From positions 2,108,001 to 2,172,000 of the forward strand of contig NZ_CP076060.1 in assembly GCF_018729255.1 (NCBI RefSeq): 64,000 nucleotides of DNA. Reading direction: 5' to 3'. Shown here piece after piece: positions 9,445-21,022 of this stretch. Position numbers and translations under genes: made by a program. The stretch is from Cupriavidus sp. EM10 (lineage in GTDB: Bacteria; Pseudomonadota; Gammaproteobacteria; Burkholderiales; Burkholderiaceae). Each line of letters begins with the position of its first letter. Position 1 is the stretch's first letter. A model generated the notes under the pieces. That model made no database searches and was not told the origin of the DNA. It worked only from the letters and a program-made list of their open reading frames with translations.

Positions 9445-10797
9445 TTAGCGAACGTCGCGGTCGCGATTGCGCATCGACTCACGCGAGCGGATGTCCGGCG
9501 TGGGCGTGTCGGTCGTGGCCGGCGTGCTTGCGCCCGGTGCCGAGGCCGGCGCGGTGCCCGACGCTGGCAGTTGCGCCATCAGCTTGTCCAGCGGCAGGTA
9601 CAGCAGGTTGTTGCCCGCCTTCGCGTCGACGAGGATCTTGTTCGCGTTGCTGTAAATCTGCTGCATGGTCTCCAGATAGATACGGTCGCGCGTGACTTGC
9701 GGCGCCTTGGCATATTCGGTCTGCACCGAGCGGAAGCGCGAGGCATCACCTTCGGCCTGCGCCACCACGCGGGCACGGTAGGCTTCGGATTCTTCCTTCA
9801 GGCGCGCCGCCGTGCCCCGGGCCCGCGGCAGGATGTCATTGGCATACGCCTGGCCTTCGCTGATCGCGCGCTCGCGATCCTGGCTCGCCTTGTTCACGTC
9901 GTCGAACGCGGCCTGCACCTGCTCGGGCGGCTGCACGCTCTGCACGTTGACCGAGATCACGCGAATACCGGTCTTGTAGGCCGTCAGGATGGACTGGATC
10001 GACTTGGCCAGGCCCTGGGCGATCTGCTCGCGGTTCTCGTAGAGCACCGCGTCCATCTTGTTGCGGCCCACGATCTCGCGCACCGACGTCTCGGCGGCCT
10101 GCGTCACCAGTTCTTCGTCGCCACCGCGATCGGTCTTGTTGAAGAACAGAAATTCGCTGGCGTCCTGGATGTCGTACTGGACCGTGAAGCGGACGTCGAT
10201 GATGTTCTCGTCCTGCGTCAGCATCGACGAGTCCTTGAGGTTGCTGTCCTTGATCGACGTGGCGCGGCCAACTTCCACCGAGCGCACCGCCGACAGGTTC
10301 ACCACCTCGGCCGACTGGATCGGCCACGGCGCGCGCCAGTTGATACCGGGGCCCGTGGTGTACTTGAACTTGCCAAACTGCAGGATCACGGCGGTCTGCC
10401 CTTCCTGTACCATGAAGAAGCCGCTGGCCAGCCAGATGCCGACCACGGCCGCCACGATCACGCCGATGCCGACGTTCGAGCCCTTGCCCGACGGGCGCGA
10501 GCCGAAACCGTTGCCCTGCCCGCCACCGCCATTGTCCTTGCGGCCCAGCAGGCCGTTCAGGCGGCGGTTGAAGTCACGCCAGAGCTCGTCCAGGTCGGGC
10601 GGGCCGTCCTGCGGACGCTGGTTCTGCTGGCGGCCTTTGTCCTTGTTGTCTTCATCGTCCTGTCCGTTACGACCCCAGCGTGGATCGTTCAACGAGAAGA
10701 TGGCGCGCAGGCGCGGCCAGCGAGCAAGCCGCGCGGCGCGGCTGCCTGGCACGAAGTGCGAGTCAGGATTCCGAGGGAACAGGGGCATGTAGGGCAC
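9445..10797 (-). CDS. hflK: FtsH protease activity modulator HflK
   Basis: Partner of HflC in the FtsH-HflKC complex. 450 residues. The N-terminal cytoplasmic part contains SLNDPRWGRNG and an Asp/Lys/Gln/Gly-rich segment, then a transmembrane helix (VIVAAVVGIWLASGFFMVQ, about 133-151), the SPFH domain (GQTAVILQFGKFKYTTGPG) and a coiled coil. The C-terminal part is Pro/Ala/Thr-rich. The first ATG (10797) adds a short Arg-rich leader compared with relatives; ATG at 10788 three codons later would serve as well. 94 bp downstream of hflX. Confidence 0.95.
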   Translation of the reverse strand: MPYMPLFPRNPDSHFVPGSRAARLARWPRLRAIFSLNDPRWGRNGQDDEDNKDKGRQQNQRPQDGPPDLDELWRDFNRRLNGLLGRKDNGGGGQGNGFGSRPSGKGSNVGIGVIVAAVVGIWLASGFFMVQEGQTAVILQFGKFKYTTGPGINWRAPWPIQSAEVVNLSAVRSVEVGRATSIKDSNLKDSSMLTQDENIIDVRFTVQYDIQDASEFLFFNKTDRGGDEELVTQAAETSVREIVGRNKMDAVLYENREQIAQGLAKSIQSILTAYKTGIRVISVNVQSVQPPEQVQAAFDDVNKASQDRERAISEGQAYANDILPRARGTAARLKEESEAYRARVVAQAEGDASRFRSVQTEYAKAPQVTRDRIYLETMQQIYSNANKILVDAKAGNNLLYLPLDKLMAQLPASGTAPASAPGASTPATTDTPTPDIRSRESMRNRDRDVR

Positions 10798-10891
10798 GGG
10801 TCCGGGAAAGTTGGAACAGGGGGATTCTAGCAGCCATCTTGATCACTTTTGCTCAAATTCCCCCAATCTGGCTGCCATTCGCAGCGAACGG

Positions 10892-12244
10892 CTATGAGTC
10901 TGGGCGGTCTGCAGCCCGATCCGGGCCGTTTTCGACGCCTTCACGGGGGTCTTCGGTATCCCAGTCATCGTCTGGCGGAGGCGGAATGCCCTCCAGGCGC
11001 GGATCGTACGGGGACGGCTCAGCGGGCCGGGAAGCCAGCCACTGCGCAACCTCGACAACCGCCTCGCGCAGGGAATCCAGGCCCAGCCCGTCGCGCGCCG
11101 AAATGAACACGCGCGTCGGCACGCCTTCCTCGTTGCGCTCGATGCGCGGCCCCTGCTCCAGCAGTTCCGGGGCCGCATCGATCTTGTTCATGACGACGAT
11201 CTGCGGAATGTCGGAAGCATTGATTTCGGCCAGCACGCGGTTCACCTGTTCGATCTGCTCGTGGCGCACCGGGCTCGAGGCATCCACCACGTGCAGCAGC
11301 AGGTCGGCGTGAACGGTTTCGTCCAGCGTCGCGCGGAATGCCGCCACCAGCTGCGTCGGCAGGTCGCGGATGAAGCCGACCGTATCGGACAGCACCACGT
11401 TGCCGAATCCGTCGAGGAACAGGCGGCGCGACGTGGTGTCGAGCGTGGCGAACAGCTGGTCGGCCGCATAGGCGCGCGCCTTGGTCAGCGCGTTGAACAG
11501 CGTCGACTTGCCCGCGTTGGTATAGCCGACCAGCGAAATGCTCAGCGTGTCGTTGCGGGCGCGGGCGCGGCGCTGCGTATGGTGCTGGCGCTGCAGCCGC
11601 GCGAGATCGGTCTTGAGCCGCTTGGCACGGTCGTCGAGCATCCGGCGGTCCAGTTCGAGCTGACGCTCGCCGGGGCCGCCGCGCATGCCGATACCGCCCT
11701 TCTGGCGCTCCAGGTGGCTCCACGCCCTTACCAGGCGCGACGCCTGGTATTGCACCTGGGCCAGCTCCACCTGCACCTTGCCCACGTGGCTTTGGGCACG
11801 CTGGCCGAAGATATCGAGGATCAGGCCGGTACGGTCGATCACGTGGCGCCCGAGAAAGCGCTCCAGGTTACGTTGCTGGGCCGGGCTCAACGCATGGTTG
11901 AAGACGACTACATCGGCGTCCAGGGCGTCCGCCGCTTCCTTGAGCTCTTCCGCCTTGCCCGAACCGATGAACAGCGCCGGATCGGGGCGCGAACGCTTGC
12001 CGGTCAGCGTGTGTACGGGCACCGAGCCGGCCGTCGAGGTCAGCAGCGCCAGTTCGGAAAGGCTTTCCTGGAAGTCATGCTTGCCGAAATCGACGCCGAC
12101 AAGGATGGCACGAGAAGGATCGGTCTGGGAGGTAGCTCTGGGTTGCAAGCGGGTGGACGCCAAGCGCCGGAAAATTAGGTTGGAAACGGGGTGGGATCCG
12201 ATTGTCAAGACAATGACTGGCCGCGCTGCGGCAAGCTGTCGCAC
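10892..12244 (-). CDS. hflX: Ribosome-associated GTPase HflX
   Basis: GTPase that binds the 50S subunit and splits stalled ribosomes under stress. 450 residues from the first ATG. The glycine-rich HflX domain is seen at GIGMRGGPGERQLELDRR, followed by the G domain: LVGYTNAGKSTLFNAL (G1), DTVGFIRDLP (G3) and MNKID (G4). The C-terminal tail is acidic (DDDWDTEDPREG). The first 32 residues are not family-like; an alternative TTG start at LQPRATSQTDPSRAILVGVDF would give a normal N-terminus but no ribosome site decides the matter. It follows hfq by 168 bp, the common hfq-hflX-hflKC order. Confidence 0.95.
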   Translation of the reverse strand: MRQLAAARPVIVLTIGSHPVSNLIFRRLASTRLQPRATSQTDPSRAILVGVDFGKHDFQESLSELALLTSTAGSVPVHTLTGKRSRPDPALFIGSGKAEELKEAADALDADVVVFNHALSPAQQRNLERFLGRHVIDRTGLILDIFGQRAQSHVGKVQVELAQVQYQASRLVRAWSHLERQKGGIGMRGGPGERQLELDRRMLDDRAKRLKTDLARLQRQHHTQRRARARNDTLSISLVGYTNAGKSTLFNALTKARAYAADQLFATLDTTSRRLFLDGFGNVVLSDTVGFIRDLPTQLVAAFRATLDETVHADLLLHVVDASSPVRHEQIEQVNRVLAEINASDIPQIVVMNKIDAAPELLEQGPRIERNEEGVPTRVFISARDGLGLDSLREAVVEVAQWLASRPAEPSPYDPRLEGIPPPPDDDWDTEDPREGVENGPDRAADRPDS

Positions 12245-12412
12245 CCCATCGCCATGGGGCTCGGTGACGGACGCAGGCTTGAGCGGGAATCGGATTCGGA
12301 AGGTGCCGCCCAGTCGGGGCAGCGCTGGCGGCGCAGGCCGGGGAACAGCTGGGACAGGAACGTGCAGCGTGACGGCCGCATGCGGATGCGGCCGTCCACA
12401 AGCGAGGAAAAA

Positions 12413-12652
12413 TCAGCCCTCGGAAGAATCATCCACACGGAAATTGACCGCGCGCGCCGGCACGACGGTAGAAATCGCATGCTTGTACACCATTTGCGTC
12501 ACGGTGTTGCGCAGCAGGACGACGTACTGGTCGAACGACTCGATATTGCCTTGCAGCTTGATGCCATTGACGAGATAGATGGAAACCGGCACGTGCTCTT
12601 TGCGCAGCGCGTTCAGGAACGGGTCTTGTAGCAATTGCCCTTTGTTGCTCAT
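12413..12652 (-). CDS. hfq: RNA chaperone Hfq
   Basis: 79-residue Sm-like hexameric RNA chaperone that pairs small RNAs with mRNA targets. [19 protein letters not shown] is the standard N-terminus; Sm1 covers [20 protein letters not shown], and Sm2 carries [12 protein letters not shown]. The Q, F and K residues of the proximal face are present. The start at 12652 is chosen because GGAG lies 6 nt upstream; an in-frame ATG four codons earlier is not preceded by a ribosome site. Lies between der and hflX. Confidence 0.98.
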   Translation of the reverse strand: MSNKGQLLQDPFLNALRKEHVPVSIYLVNGIKLQGNIESFDQYVVLLRNTVTQMVYKHAISTVVPARAVNFRVDDSSEG

Positions 12653-12689
12653 GGCACACTCCAAAATTATAGATTTAGTGATGGATCAT

Positions 12690-12705
12690 GGGGACGAAAG
12701 TCCCC
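12690..12705. other. Stable hairpin in the hfq 5' region
   Basis: Perfect 6-bp stem GGGGAC / GTCCCC with a 4-nt loop, 37 bp upstream of the hfq ATG. On the minus strand no T-tract follows, so it is not a convincing terminator for der; it may be a leader structure of hfq or carry no function. Confidence 0.35.
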
Positions 12706-12807
12706 GGTTCAAGTCAGTTGGCGCAAAAACGCGCCAGAAAAAAGATCAAAACGGTACCAAGCTGGCATCAACGTGCAGGGCTTCCCCTGCTACTCGTGAA
12801 TTTAGCC

Positions 12808-14205
12808 TCAGTTCCAAACGAACGCAAACGAAACTTCGGACGAGGAACGGCACCTTTTGGGCTCAATCCTTCGATTCGGCGTACGGGTTTTGTTCGTACG
12901 GAATTCGATGCGCAACGGCGTGCCCTTGAGCCTGAAGGCCGTGCGGAAGCGGTTTTCCAGATAGCGCTTGTACGCGTCCGTCACGTTCTGGAGGCCGTTG
13001 CCATGGATGACCACGATCGGTGGATTGGAACCACCCTGGTGCGCGTAGCGCATCTTGGGGCGCGATACCCCGGCGCGCTTCGGCTGCTGGAATTCGACCG
13101 CTTCCTGCAGCACCCGCGTCAGCTGCGGCGTCGGCAGCTTGACCATGGCGGCCGCATAGGCATCGTCGACCGAGCGCAGAAGTGCACCAATTCCGGTACG
13201 TTCCTTGGCCGACACGTAATGAACATTGGCGAAGCTCAAAAACTGCAGCTTGCGCTCAAGGTCGTGCTTGATACGGTCGCGTGCATGACCGTCCAGGCCA
13301 TCCCACTTGTTCACGCCGACCACCAGCGCACGGCCCGACTCCACGATAAAGCCGGCGATATGCGCGTCCTGCTCGGAGATGTCCTGCTGGGCGTCGAGCA
13401 GCAGCACCACCACGTTGGCATCGGCAATCGACTGCAGCGTCTTGACCACCGAGAACTTCTCGATGGCCTCGAACACCTTGCCGCGCTTGCGCAGGCCGGC
13501 GGTGTCGATCAGCGTGTAGGGCTTGCCGCCACGCTCGAACTCCACATAGATGGCGTCGCGCGTGGTGCCCGGCATGTCGAACGCGATCACGCGCTCTTCG
13601 CCGATCAGCGTGTTGACCAGCGTGGACTTGCCCACGTTCGGCCGGCCCACGATGGCGATCTTGACGCCGCGCTGCGCGACGTCATCCTGCTCGGCCAGCT
13701 CCGGGCGTTCCTGCACGGCCAGTTCCAGCGCCTCGTCGACGAGTTCGCTCACGCCGTCGCCGTGGGTGGACGAGATCGCATACGGATCGCCCATGCCCAG
13801 TTCGTAGAAGTCAGCCGCTACCGAGGTGTACCGCATGCCCTCGGCCTTGTTGACCGCCAGCATGATGCGGCGCCCGGTCTTGCGCAGGTAGTCGGCGATC
13901 ACGCGATCCTGCGGCGCGAGGCCCAGGCGGCCATCGACCAGGAAGATCACGACGTCCGCTTCCACCACGGCCTGGCGCGTCTGCTTTGCCATCTCGGCGA
14001 CGATGCCGTCCTTGGCCACGGGCTCGAAGCCGCCGGTGTCGATCACGATGAACGGACGATCGCCGATACGGCCCTCGCCATAGTGGCGGTCCCGTGTCAG
14101 GCCCGGCAGGTCGGCGACAAGGGCGTCGCGCGAGCGGGTCATGCGATTGAATAGCGTCGACTTGCCCACATTGGGACGGCCGACGAGTGCGATAACTGGT
14201 TTCAT
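12808..14205 (-). CDS. der: Ribosome biogenesis GTPase Der (EngA), C-terminus shifted by a probable missing base
   Basis: Double-domain GTPase needed for 50S subunit maturation. The two G domains have GRPNVGKS at 9-16 and again at 187-194; G4 motifs are NKAEG (119-123) and NKWDG (299-303); a KH-like domain follows. As written the protein is 465 residues and ends in an unusual 26-residue tail after residue 439. One extra A in the run that appears as TTTT at 12888-12891 on the plus strand would instead give an ending NPYAESKD and a stop at 12863-12865, a protein of 447 residues. The E. coli protein has NPYA at the matching place, so the tail is almost certainly a frameshift product. Lies between bamB and hfq. 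Confidence 0.95.
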   Translation of the reverse strand: MKPVIALVGRPNVGKSTLFNRMTRSRDALVADLPGLTRDRHYGEGRIGDRPFIVIDTGGFEPVAKDGIVAEMAKQTRQAVVEADVVIFLVDGRLGLAPQDRVIADYLRKTGRRIMLAVNKAEGMRYTSVAADFYELGMGDPYAISSTHGDGVSELVDEALELAVQERPELAEQDDVAQRGVKIAIVGRPNVGKSTLVNTLIGEERVIAFDMPGTTRDAIYVEFERGGKPYTLIDTAGLRKRGKVFEAIEKFSVVKTLQSIADANVVVLLLDAQQDISEQDAHIAGFIVESGRALVVGVNKWDGLDGHARDRIKHDLERKLQFLSFANVHYVSAKERTGIGALLRSVDDAYAAAMVKLPTPQLTRVLQEAVEFQQPKRAGVSRPKMRYAHQGGSNPPIVVIHGNGLQNVTDAYKRYLENRFRTAFRLKGTPLRIEFRTNKTRTPNRRIEPKRCRSSSEVSFAFVWN

Positions 14206-14464
14206 TCAATAAACGGAAACAGGGGCCGGCACACGCCGTCCCCCAGCAATTCCGGAGTCATGTTGATCCGACAACCACCGTGCTTTCCCACGGCTGGCCG
14301 CTTTTCCTGTCGGGGCGGGCCCGGAACCACGGTTCCTTCCCGCAATTTTCTGCACGACCAGGGATCATGCTACCGGATTGGCACCGCCCACGCGACAGGG
14401 GCATGGGCGGGCTTGCGTGCGCTGGCGCGCTTTCATTCTGGCGCCATTGCTGGCGCCCCTGGCA

Positions 14465-15616
14465 TCAGTTCGGCACGAAGCCGTAGATATCGCCGTCACG
14501 AGTCTGCACCACCAGCGTCTGACCGGCGATCACCGGTGCCGCGCTGATCGCGCTGCCGTCCGTCTTCATGCGCGCCAGGACGGTGCCGTCCTCCCGCGAC
14601 AGGAAGTGGACAAAACCTTCATAGTCACCCATCACCACCGAACGGCCGATGGATGCCGGTGCACCCAGGCTGCGGTAACGCAGGTCCGTATTCTTCCAGC
14701 GCTCGTTGCCGTTCTGGCGATCGAACGCGTACACGGCCGACGTTTCGTCGCTGGCGAACAGCGAGCTGTCATCCTGCGTCAGACCCATCGGCGACGAGAA
14801 ATCCTTGCCCCACTGCGGCTGGCCGTTGGCCAGCTCCAGGCAGGCGATACGGCCCTGGAACGTGGTCGCGCAAACCTGGCGGCCCATCACCGCGGGCATG
14901 CCGGTCACATCGTTCAGACGCTCGATCTCGGACACGCCCTTCGGATACGACACCGTGCTTTCCCAGCGCAGCACACCGTTGCCCGGGGCCAGCACGCCAA
15001 GCTTGCCGCCCGGGAAGCCGGTGACGATGCCGTCGCCGGCATACACCATGCCCATCGCCGCGCGCAGGTTCAGCGGCGTCTGCGAGCGCTGGTAGATCCA
15101 GCGACGGTCGCCAGTGCCGGCATCCAGGCCGATGACGCGGGTGTCGGTGGTACGCACCACCACCAGGCCATTGCCGACCAGCGGGGCCGACAGGACTTCG
15201 CCATTGACCTGCTTCTTCCAGATCTGCTTGCCACTCTTGTCGAATGCGTAGATCGCGCCCTTCTCGCCGGCCACGGCAGTCGTCTCGCCGTCGGAGCCCG
15301 GCCCCGAAGTCAGGTCGAGGTCGGTCTTGGCCTTCCAGAGGGTCTGGCCGTTGCTGGCGTTGATCGCCATCACCGAACCGCTCTTGCCCGACGCGAACAC
15401 CGCGTCGCCCGCCGCCACCGGCGCCATGACGTACGGGCCGCTCTTGCCCACGTCAGCCTTCCAGGCCTGCTTGACGGACAACGTGGCCGAAATCGGCTTC
15501 AGTTCGGTGGGCGGGTGCTTGTTTTCCTTGCTGAACAGCGAGCAGCCCGCCATCAGGCCCAGGCAGGTGCCGGCCACGAGCGTACGGGTTGCGGCTGTGC
15601 GAAGCAATGACGTCAT
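14465..15616 (-). CDS. bamB: Outer membrane assembly lipoprotein BamB
   Basis: Lipoprotein of the BAM complex, which folds beta-barrel proteins into the outer membrane. 383 residues from ATG 15616 (AGGA lies about 9 nt upstream). Signal peptide with lipobox LMAGC (Cys at about 25), then repeated eight-bladed propeller units recognisable by PQQ-like repeats: GSVMAINASNGQTLWKAK, GAIYAFDKSGKQIWKKQ, SAVYAFDRQNGNERWKN and others. Starts 41 bp after yfgM and precedes der by 259 bp, the usual hisS-yfgM-bamB-der order. Confidence 0.96.
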   Translation of the reverse strand: MTSLLRTAATRTLVAGTCLGLMAGCSLFSKENKHPPTELKPISATLSVKQAWKADVGKSGPYVMAPVAAGDAVFASGKSGSVMAINASNGQTLWKAKTDLDLTSGPGSDGETTAVAGEKGAIYAFDKSGKQIWKKQVNGEVLSAPLVGNGLVVVRTTDTRVIGLDAGTGDRRWIYQRSQTPLNLRAAMGMVYAGDGIVTGFPGGKLGVLAPGNGVLRWESTVSYPKGVSEIERLNDVTGMPAVMGRQVCATTFQGRIACLELANGQPQWGKDFSSPMGLTQDDSSLFASDETSAVYAFDRQNGNERWKNTDLRYRSLGAPASIGRSVVMGDYEGFVHFLSREDGTVLARMKTDGSAISAAPVIAGQTLVVQTRDGDIYGFVPN

Positions 15617-15657
15617 AGGATGCGATCCTGAATTTTTTGAAAGGGTCCGCCGTCCGC

Positions 15658-16287
15658 TCACGCGGTGCCCAGCGCGTCGAGCTTGAACTGGATGATCTGG
15701 CGCATGCCGGCCTCGCTGGCACCGAGCTTCTCCAGCGCGCGACGGTAGGCGGTACGCGCTTCCTCGCGCTTGTCCTGGGCGGCCAGCAGGTCGCCACGGC
15801 GGTCGGCGAACAGTGCCTCGTACTGCGCGGGCGCATCCTTCACCAGCGCCAGACCCTGGTCGTAGGCCTTCTCGTCCAGCAGCACACCGGCCAGGCGCAC
15901 GCGCGCCAGCGGCGCGTAGTCGTCGCCGCCATGGTCGATGGCCCACTGCAACTGCGTCTTGGCACCGGCCAGGTCGCCCGCGTCGTACAGGACCTTGGCC
16001 GCCGTCAGCGCGCTCATCGGGCCATAGGCGGTGCGGCCGAACTTGTCTTCCAGATCCGTGGCCGCGCGCTTGACGCGCTCGGCGTCGCGCGCCTCGGCGG
16101 CCTTGGTCACCTGCTCGTACAGCACGGCCGCGTCGCCGGCCTGCTTGCGCTGCCAGTAGTTCCAGCCGGACCAGCCCGCGAACGCCAGCAAGGCGACAAT
16201 CAGCGCCCAGGTGACGGTATTCCCGTACTGTTTCCACCAGGCCTTGAGGCTCTCAAGCTGTTCCTGTTCTTCTAGATCGTAAGCCAT
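15658..16287 (-). CDS. yfgM: YfgM-type membrane-anchored TPR protein
   Basis: 209-residue ancillary protein of the Sec translocon/periplasmic chaperone network. N-terminal MAYDLEEQEQLESLKAWWKQ is the cytosolic family signature, followed by one membrane helix (VTWALIVALLAFAGWSGWNYW, about 25-45) and a periplasmic domain of TPR-like helices rich in Ala, Leu and Asp. Length matches the 206 residues of E. coli YfgM. Encoded between hisS and bamB. Confidence 0.93.
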   Translation of the reverse strand: MAYDLEEQEQLESLKAWWKQYGNTVTWALIVALLAFAGWSGWNYWQRKQAGDAAVLYEQVTKAAEARDAERVKRAATDLEDKFGRTAYGPMSALTAAKVLYDAGDLAGAKTQLQWAIDHGGDDYAPLARVRLAGVLLDEKAYDQGLALVKDAPAQYEALFADRRGDLLAAQDKREEARTAYRRALEKLGASEAGMRQIIQFKLDALGTA

Positions 16288-16374
16288 GTCGAGGCAGTTA
16301 CCCGCGTTGGTTGAAATTGACGCGGCCGCTTCCTGACAGGACAGCGGCCACGCGGCGCGATTCCGACGGCGTGC

Positions 16375-17733
16375 TTATTGCTCGTCGCCCTCGTCTTCGT
16401 CGTCCGATTCGATCTGGTCGACCATCCTGTCGATGATGAAGTCGACAACGTTCTCGGCCGGCACGCTGGTCTGCGGGCCACCTTCGGCCGCATTGCCGCT
16501 GCGCAGCTGCTTGACCTGCACCGTGCCGGCGGCGATTTCGTCGTCGCCAATGATAACGGCAAAGGATGCGCCACTTGCGTCGGCGCGCTTCATCTGCGAC
16601 TTGAAGCTGCCGCTCTTGCCGTCCGGCGTGGCGTGGAAGACCACATCAAGGCCCGCATCGCGCAGCCGCTCGCCGGCGATCATCGCCTGCTCGCTGGCCG
16701 CCTGGCCCTGGTGGACCAGATACACGTCGCAGCCCTGCGATTCCGGCACCAGCTTTTCCTCGCGCAGCAGTTCGATGATGCGCTCGATGCCCATCGCCCA
16801 GCCACAGGCCGGGGCCGACTTGCCACCCATCTGCTGGATCAGCGGATCGTAGCGGCCACCGCCGGCGATCGTGCCCTGGGCGCCGAGCTTGTCGGTGATC
16901 CACTCGAACACGGTCAGGTTGTAGTAGTCGAGTCCGCGCACCAGGCGCGGATTGATCTTGAACGGGATGTTGTTCGCCTTCAGGATCCGCTGCACGCCCT
17001 CGAAGTGGGCCAGCGATTCCGAGCCCAGGAAGTCGATCAGCTTGGGCGCGTTGGCCGCCATCTCCTGCAGGGCCGGATTCTTCGTATCCAGCACGCGCAG
17101 CGGGTTGGTGTACAGGCGGCGCTTGCCATCCTCGTCAAGGATGTCCTTGAAGCCTTCCAGGTACTTGATCAGTTCCTCGCGGTGCGCGGCGCGCTCATGC
17201 GCCTGTCCCAGCGAGTTCAGCTCCAGGCGGACGCCGACCAGGCCCAGGTCGTCCCACAGGCGCTGGCACATCAGGATGATCTCGGCATCCACGTCCGGCC
17301 CGGCAAAGCCAAGCGCCTCGGCGCCCAGCTGGTGGAACTGGCGATAGCGGCCACGCTGCGGCTTCTCGTGGCGGAACATCGGCCCGGTGTACCACAGGCG
17401 TTTCGGGCCGTCGTACAGCAGGTTGTGCTCGATCGTGGCGCGCACGGCCGCCGCGGTGCCTTCCGGGCGCAGCGTCAGGTTTTCGCCGTTCAGGGCGTCG
17501 GTGAAGGAATACATCTCCTTTTCGACGATGTCGGTCACCTCGCCGATTCCGCGCACGAAGAGCTGCGTATGCTCGACGATCGGCGTGCGGATCTGCTGAT
17601 AGCCATAGGCGCGCAGCATGCTGCGCGCGGCATTCTCGAACATTTCCCACAGCGGGGCGTCGGCGGGCAGCATGTCGTTCATGCCCTTCACGCCCTGCAG
17701 TGCCTTGTCGGCCTTCGTCTTGTCTTCGCTCAT
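16375..17733 (-). CDS. hisS: Histidyl-tRNA synthetase
   Basis: Class II synthetase charging tRNA-His. 452 residues: motif 2 region [19 protein letters not shown], the histidine-binding loops [13 protein letters not shown] and [14 protein letters not shown], motif 3 [16 protein letters not shown], and the C-terminal anticodon-binding domain. The acidic tail [14 protein letters not shown] is longer than in E. coli (424 residues). Lies 51 bp after ispG and 87 bp before yfgM. Confidence 0.97.
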   Translation of the reverse strand: MSEDKTKADKALQGVKGMNDMLPADAPLWEMFENAARSMLRAYGYQQIRTPIVEHTQLFVRGIGEVTDIVEKEMYSFTDALNGENLTLRPEGTAAAVRATIEHNLLYDGPKRLWYTGPMFRHEKPQRGRYRQFHQLGAEALGFAGPDVDAEIILMCQRLWDDLGLVGVRLELNSLGQAHERAAHREELIKYLEGFKDILDEDGKRRLYTNPLRVLDTKNPALQEMAANAPKLIDFLGSESLAHFEGVQRILKANNIPFKINPRLVRGLDYYNLTVFEWITDKLGAQGTIAGGGRYDPLIQQMGGKSAPACGWAMGIERIIELLREEKLVPESQGCDVYLVHQGQAASEQAMIAGERLRDAGLDVVFHATPDGKSGSFKSQMKRADASGASFAVIIGDDEIAAGTVQVKQLRSGNAAEGGPQTSVPAENVVDFIIDRMVDQIESDDEDEGDEQ

Positions 17734-17784
17734 TGTTCTCTTCGTGATACCGGTGCTGCCGGTGCTGACCTGGCGCCCCTGCGC

Positions 17785-19077
<1,293 letters not shown>

Positions 19078-19125
19078 TGCGTTACCACCTTCAAATGGCT
19101 TGGCTGATTGCGCTGCCCGGCCGCA

Positions 19126-20250
19126 TTACTGCAGGGTCAGGCGCGCCACATTGTTCCGGTCGGCAGACTTGAAGTTCACCGGCGTGCCATTGTGCGCCAG
19201 CGACTCCACACCCTTCACGTTGCCGAGAATGACCTTGTACGGACCGCCCGCGCCGCTGCCCGCCACGGCGTCGCCGCCCTTGGCCGTGCCGCCGAGGATT
19301 ACCTTGCCGGTGCGGTCGCGCACCTCGTACCAGGTATCGGAGGCGAAGCGGATCTGCACCGCCCCGTCGCCCGACACCACGGGCGCCGCAGCAGCGGCGG
19401 GCGTGGCCACGGTCGGCACGGCAGCAGGCGCCGCCGGCTTGGCCGGCGCGTCCTGCGTCAGGTTCACGGCGCCGCCCGTCGCCAGCGGCATGCCAGACGA
19501 CGTGGTCGCGGCCGGGACCGGGGCAGCAGGCACGGGAGCATTCTTCTTTGCCGGCTCGGCAGTTTCCGCCTTGGCCGCCGGCTCAGCCGGCGCTGCCTCG
19601 GACGGTGCCGGCGAATCGTTGCCTGCCATCACGGGCGGCAATGCCGCGGTCACGGTGCCGTCGCCATTGCTTTGGGTGGCGGCCTCATCGGCAACCTTTT
19701 CGGCCGGCTTGTCGTTTGCCGGGGTTTCCGCCGTGGCCTTGCTATGGGCATCGAACCAGGCCTTGGCGTGGTCGTAGCCAAAATAGACGCCTGCGGCAAC
19801 CAGGGCCAGCACGCAAACCAGCCAGATCCAGCGGCCGCCGGCGCCGCCGGTTCCCTTGCCGCCGAAACGCTTCCGGTCGTCGAAAGTCTGGTTCAGCGCG
19901 CCTTCGTGACGGCGCGTGATGCCGGTCACCGGCGTCGCCTGCGCCCGCGCATGGTACTGGCCAAGCAGGCCGTCGATATCGATCTGGAGCGTACGCGCGT
20001 AAGCCCGCATCACGCCCTTGGCGAACGTCACGTCCATGAGGCTGGACACATCGCCCGCCTCGATCGCCACAAGCTTGTTCGGCGCCACCTTCAGGCGTGC
20101 GCCGACATCCTCCAGCGACAGCCGTTGTGCTTCGCGACCCTCTTTCAGTTGTGCCCCGATCTCGCGGGCCACTGCCTCGCGGTCAGAGTCTGTCGCGCCG
20201 CCGGCAACTTGCGTTGCGGCCTGGCTACCGGCGCGCTCTTCTTCATTCAT
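19126..20250 (-). CDS. rodZ: RodZ-like helix-turn-helix membrane protein
   Basis: Bitopic protein linking the MreB cytoskeleton to the cell-wall elongation machinery. 374 residues: an HTH_25-type DNA-binding-like domain in the cytoplasm (LKEGREAQRLSLEDVGARLK and FAKGVMRAYARTLQID, about 35-100), one membrane helix (WIWLVCVLALVAAGVYFGY, about 140-160), a long Ala/Pro/Thr-rich periplasmic linker, and a C-terminal DUF4115 beta domain (SDTWYEVRDRTGKVILGG). The ATG overlaps the end of pilW by 8 bp, so translation is coupled. Confidence 0.9.
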   Translation of the reverse strand: MNEEERAGSQAATQVAGGATDSDREAVAREIGAQLKEGREAQRLSLEDVGARLKVAPNKLVAIEAGDVSSLMDVTFAKGVMRAYARTLQIDIDGLLGQYHARAQATPVTGITRRHEGALNQTFDDRKRFGGKGTGGAGGRWIWLVCVLALVAAGVYFGYDHAKAWFDAHSKATAETPANDKPAEKVADEAATQSNGDGTVTAALPPVMAGNDSPAPSEAAPAEPAAKAETAEPAKKNAPVPAAPVPAATTSSGMPLATGGAVNLTQDAPAKPAAPAAVPTVATPAAAAAPVVSGDGAVQIRFASDTWYEVRDRTGKVILGGTAKGGDAVAGSGAGGPYKVILGNVKGVESLAHNGTPVNFKSADRNNVARLTLQ

Positions 20251-21022
20251 CCCAAGCTCCTCTCTCGTATGCGGTCAGTTCGCGCGAATCGGGGAAACGG
20301 TTACGCAGTTCCGCGATCATCGCGCCCTGCGTCTGGGTATCGCCTTGCCGATGGGCAATGCGCGCACCCAGCCAGAGGGATTGCGCGCTGGCAAAGGGGC
20401 TCGCGTTGACGCGGCCGGCAAACTGGCGGGCCTGTCCCATGTCCCCGCGCTGGAAATTCAGTTGCGCGAGATTCATGAGCACTGACGGATCATTGCGGTC
20501 ATATCCGTAGGCCGTTTGCAAACTTTTTTCCGCCTCGGCCAGCTTGCCGTTTCGCATCTCGCAAATGCCGAGGTTCGTCAGCGGCTTGATCGGCCCGGTG
20601 GCCGAAGGGGTCTGCACCGCGCGCTGCAGCGTGGCCTTGCCCTCGGCATAGCGGTTGGTCTGGCACAGGAACCAGCCGTAGTTGTTCAGTACGTCCGGAT
20701 CGTTCGACCGCATGTTCAGGGCGGTACGGAAGCTGTCATCCGCCAGCGCGTTCTCGTTCATGCCCATGTAGATCAGGGCGCGCACGTGATAGGCGTCGGC
20801 GTTCGACGGATCGATGGTGATGGCCTGCTTGACCTCGTCGAGCGCCACCGGATACTGGCGCGCCTCCAGGTATTGCGTGGCGAGGCGCAGCCGCAGCGAT
20901 GCGCGCTTGTCGGCGGCAGTCTGGTCGGAAGCGGTCTTGATGTCTTGCGTGGGCCCGGCGGGCAGCGTGCACGCGGACAGCATCAACAGCCCTGACAGGG
21001 CAGCGACAAGCAGACGGGTCAT
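20243..21022 (-). CDS. pilW: Type IV pilus biogenesis/stability lipoprotein PilW (PilF)
   Basis: 259-residue outer-membrane pilotin-type lipoprotein needed for PilQ secretin assembly and pilus stability. Signal peptide [18 protein letters not shown] with lipobox LSAC, then consecutive TPR repeats: [15 protein letters not shown] helices, [38 protein letters not shown], and [20 protein letters not shown]. The ATG at 21022 overlaps the rlmN stop in the sequence ATGA (21019-21022), which sets the start; the 3' end overlaps rodZ. The rlmN-pilW-rodZ order is widespread. Confidence 0.93.
   Translation of the reverse strand: MTRLLVAALSGLLMLSACTLPAGPTQDIKTASDQTAADKRASLRLRLATQYLEARQYPVALDEVKQAITIDPSNADAYHVRALIYMGMNENALADDSFRTALNMRSNDPDVLNNYGWFLCQTNRYAEGKATLQRAVQTPSATGPIKPLTNLGICEMRNGKLAEAEKSLQTAYGYDRNDPSVLMNLAQLNFQRGDMGQARQFAGRVNASPFASAQSLWLGARIAHRQGDTQTQGAMIAELRNRFPDSRELTAYERGAWDE

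Noticed and set aside
12666..12671. Perfect TATAAT on the minus strand just upstream of hfq
   Set aside because: It is only about 14 bp from the hfq ATG, so transcription would begin within the ribosome site; no matching -35.
14206..14464. A gene in the 259-bp bamB-der gap
   Set aside because: Short frames only, with no ribosome site or family content.
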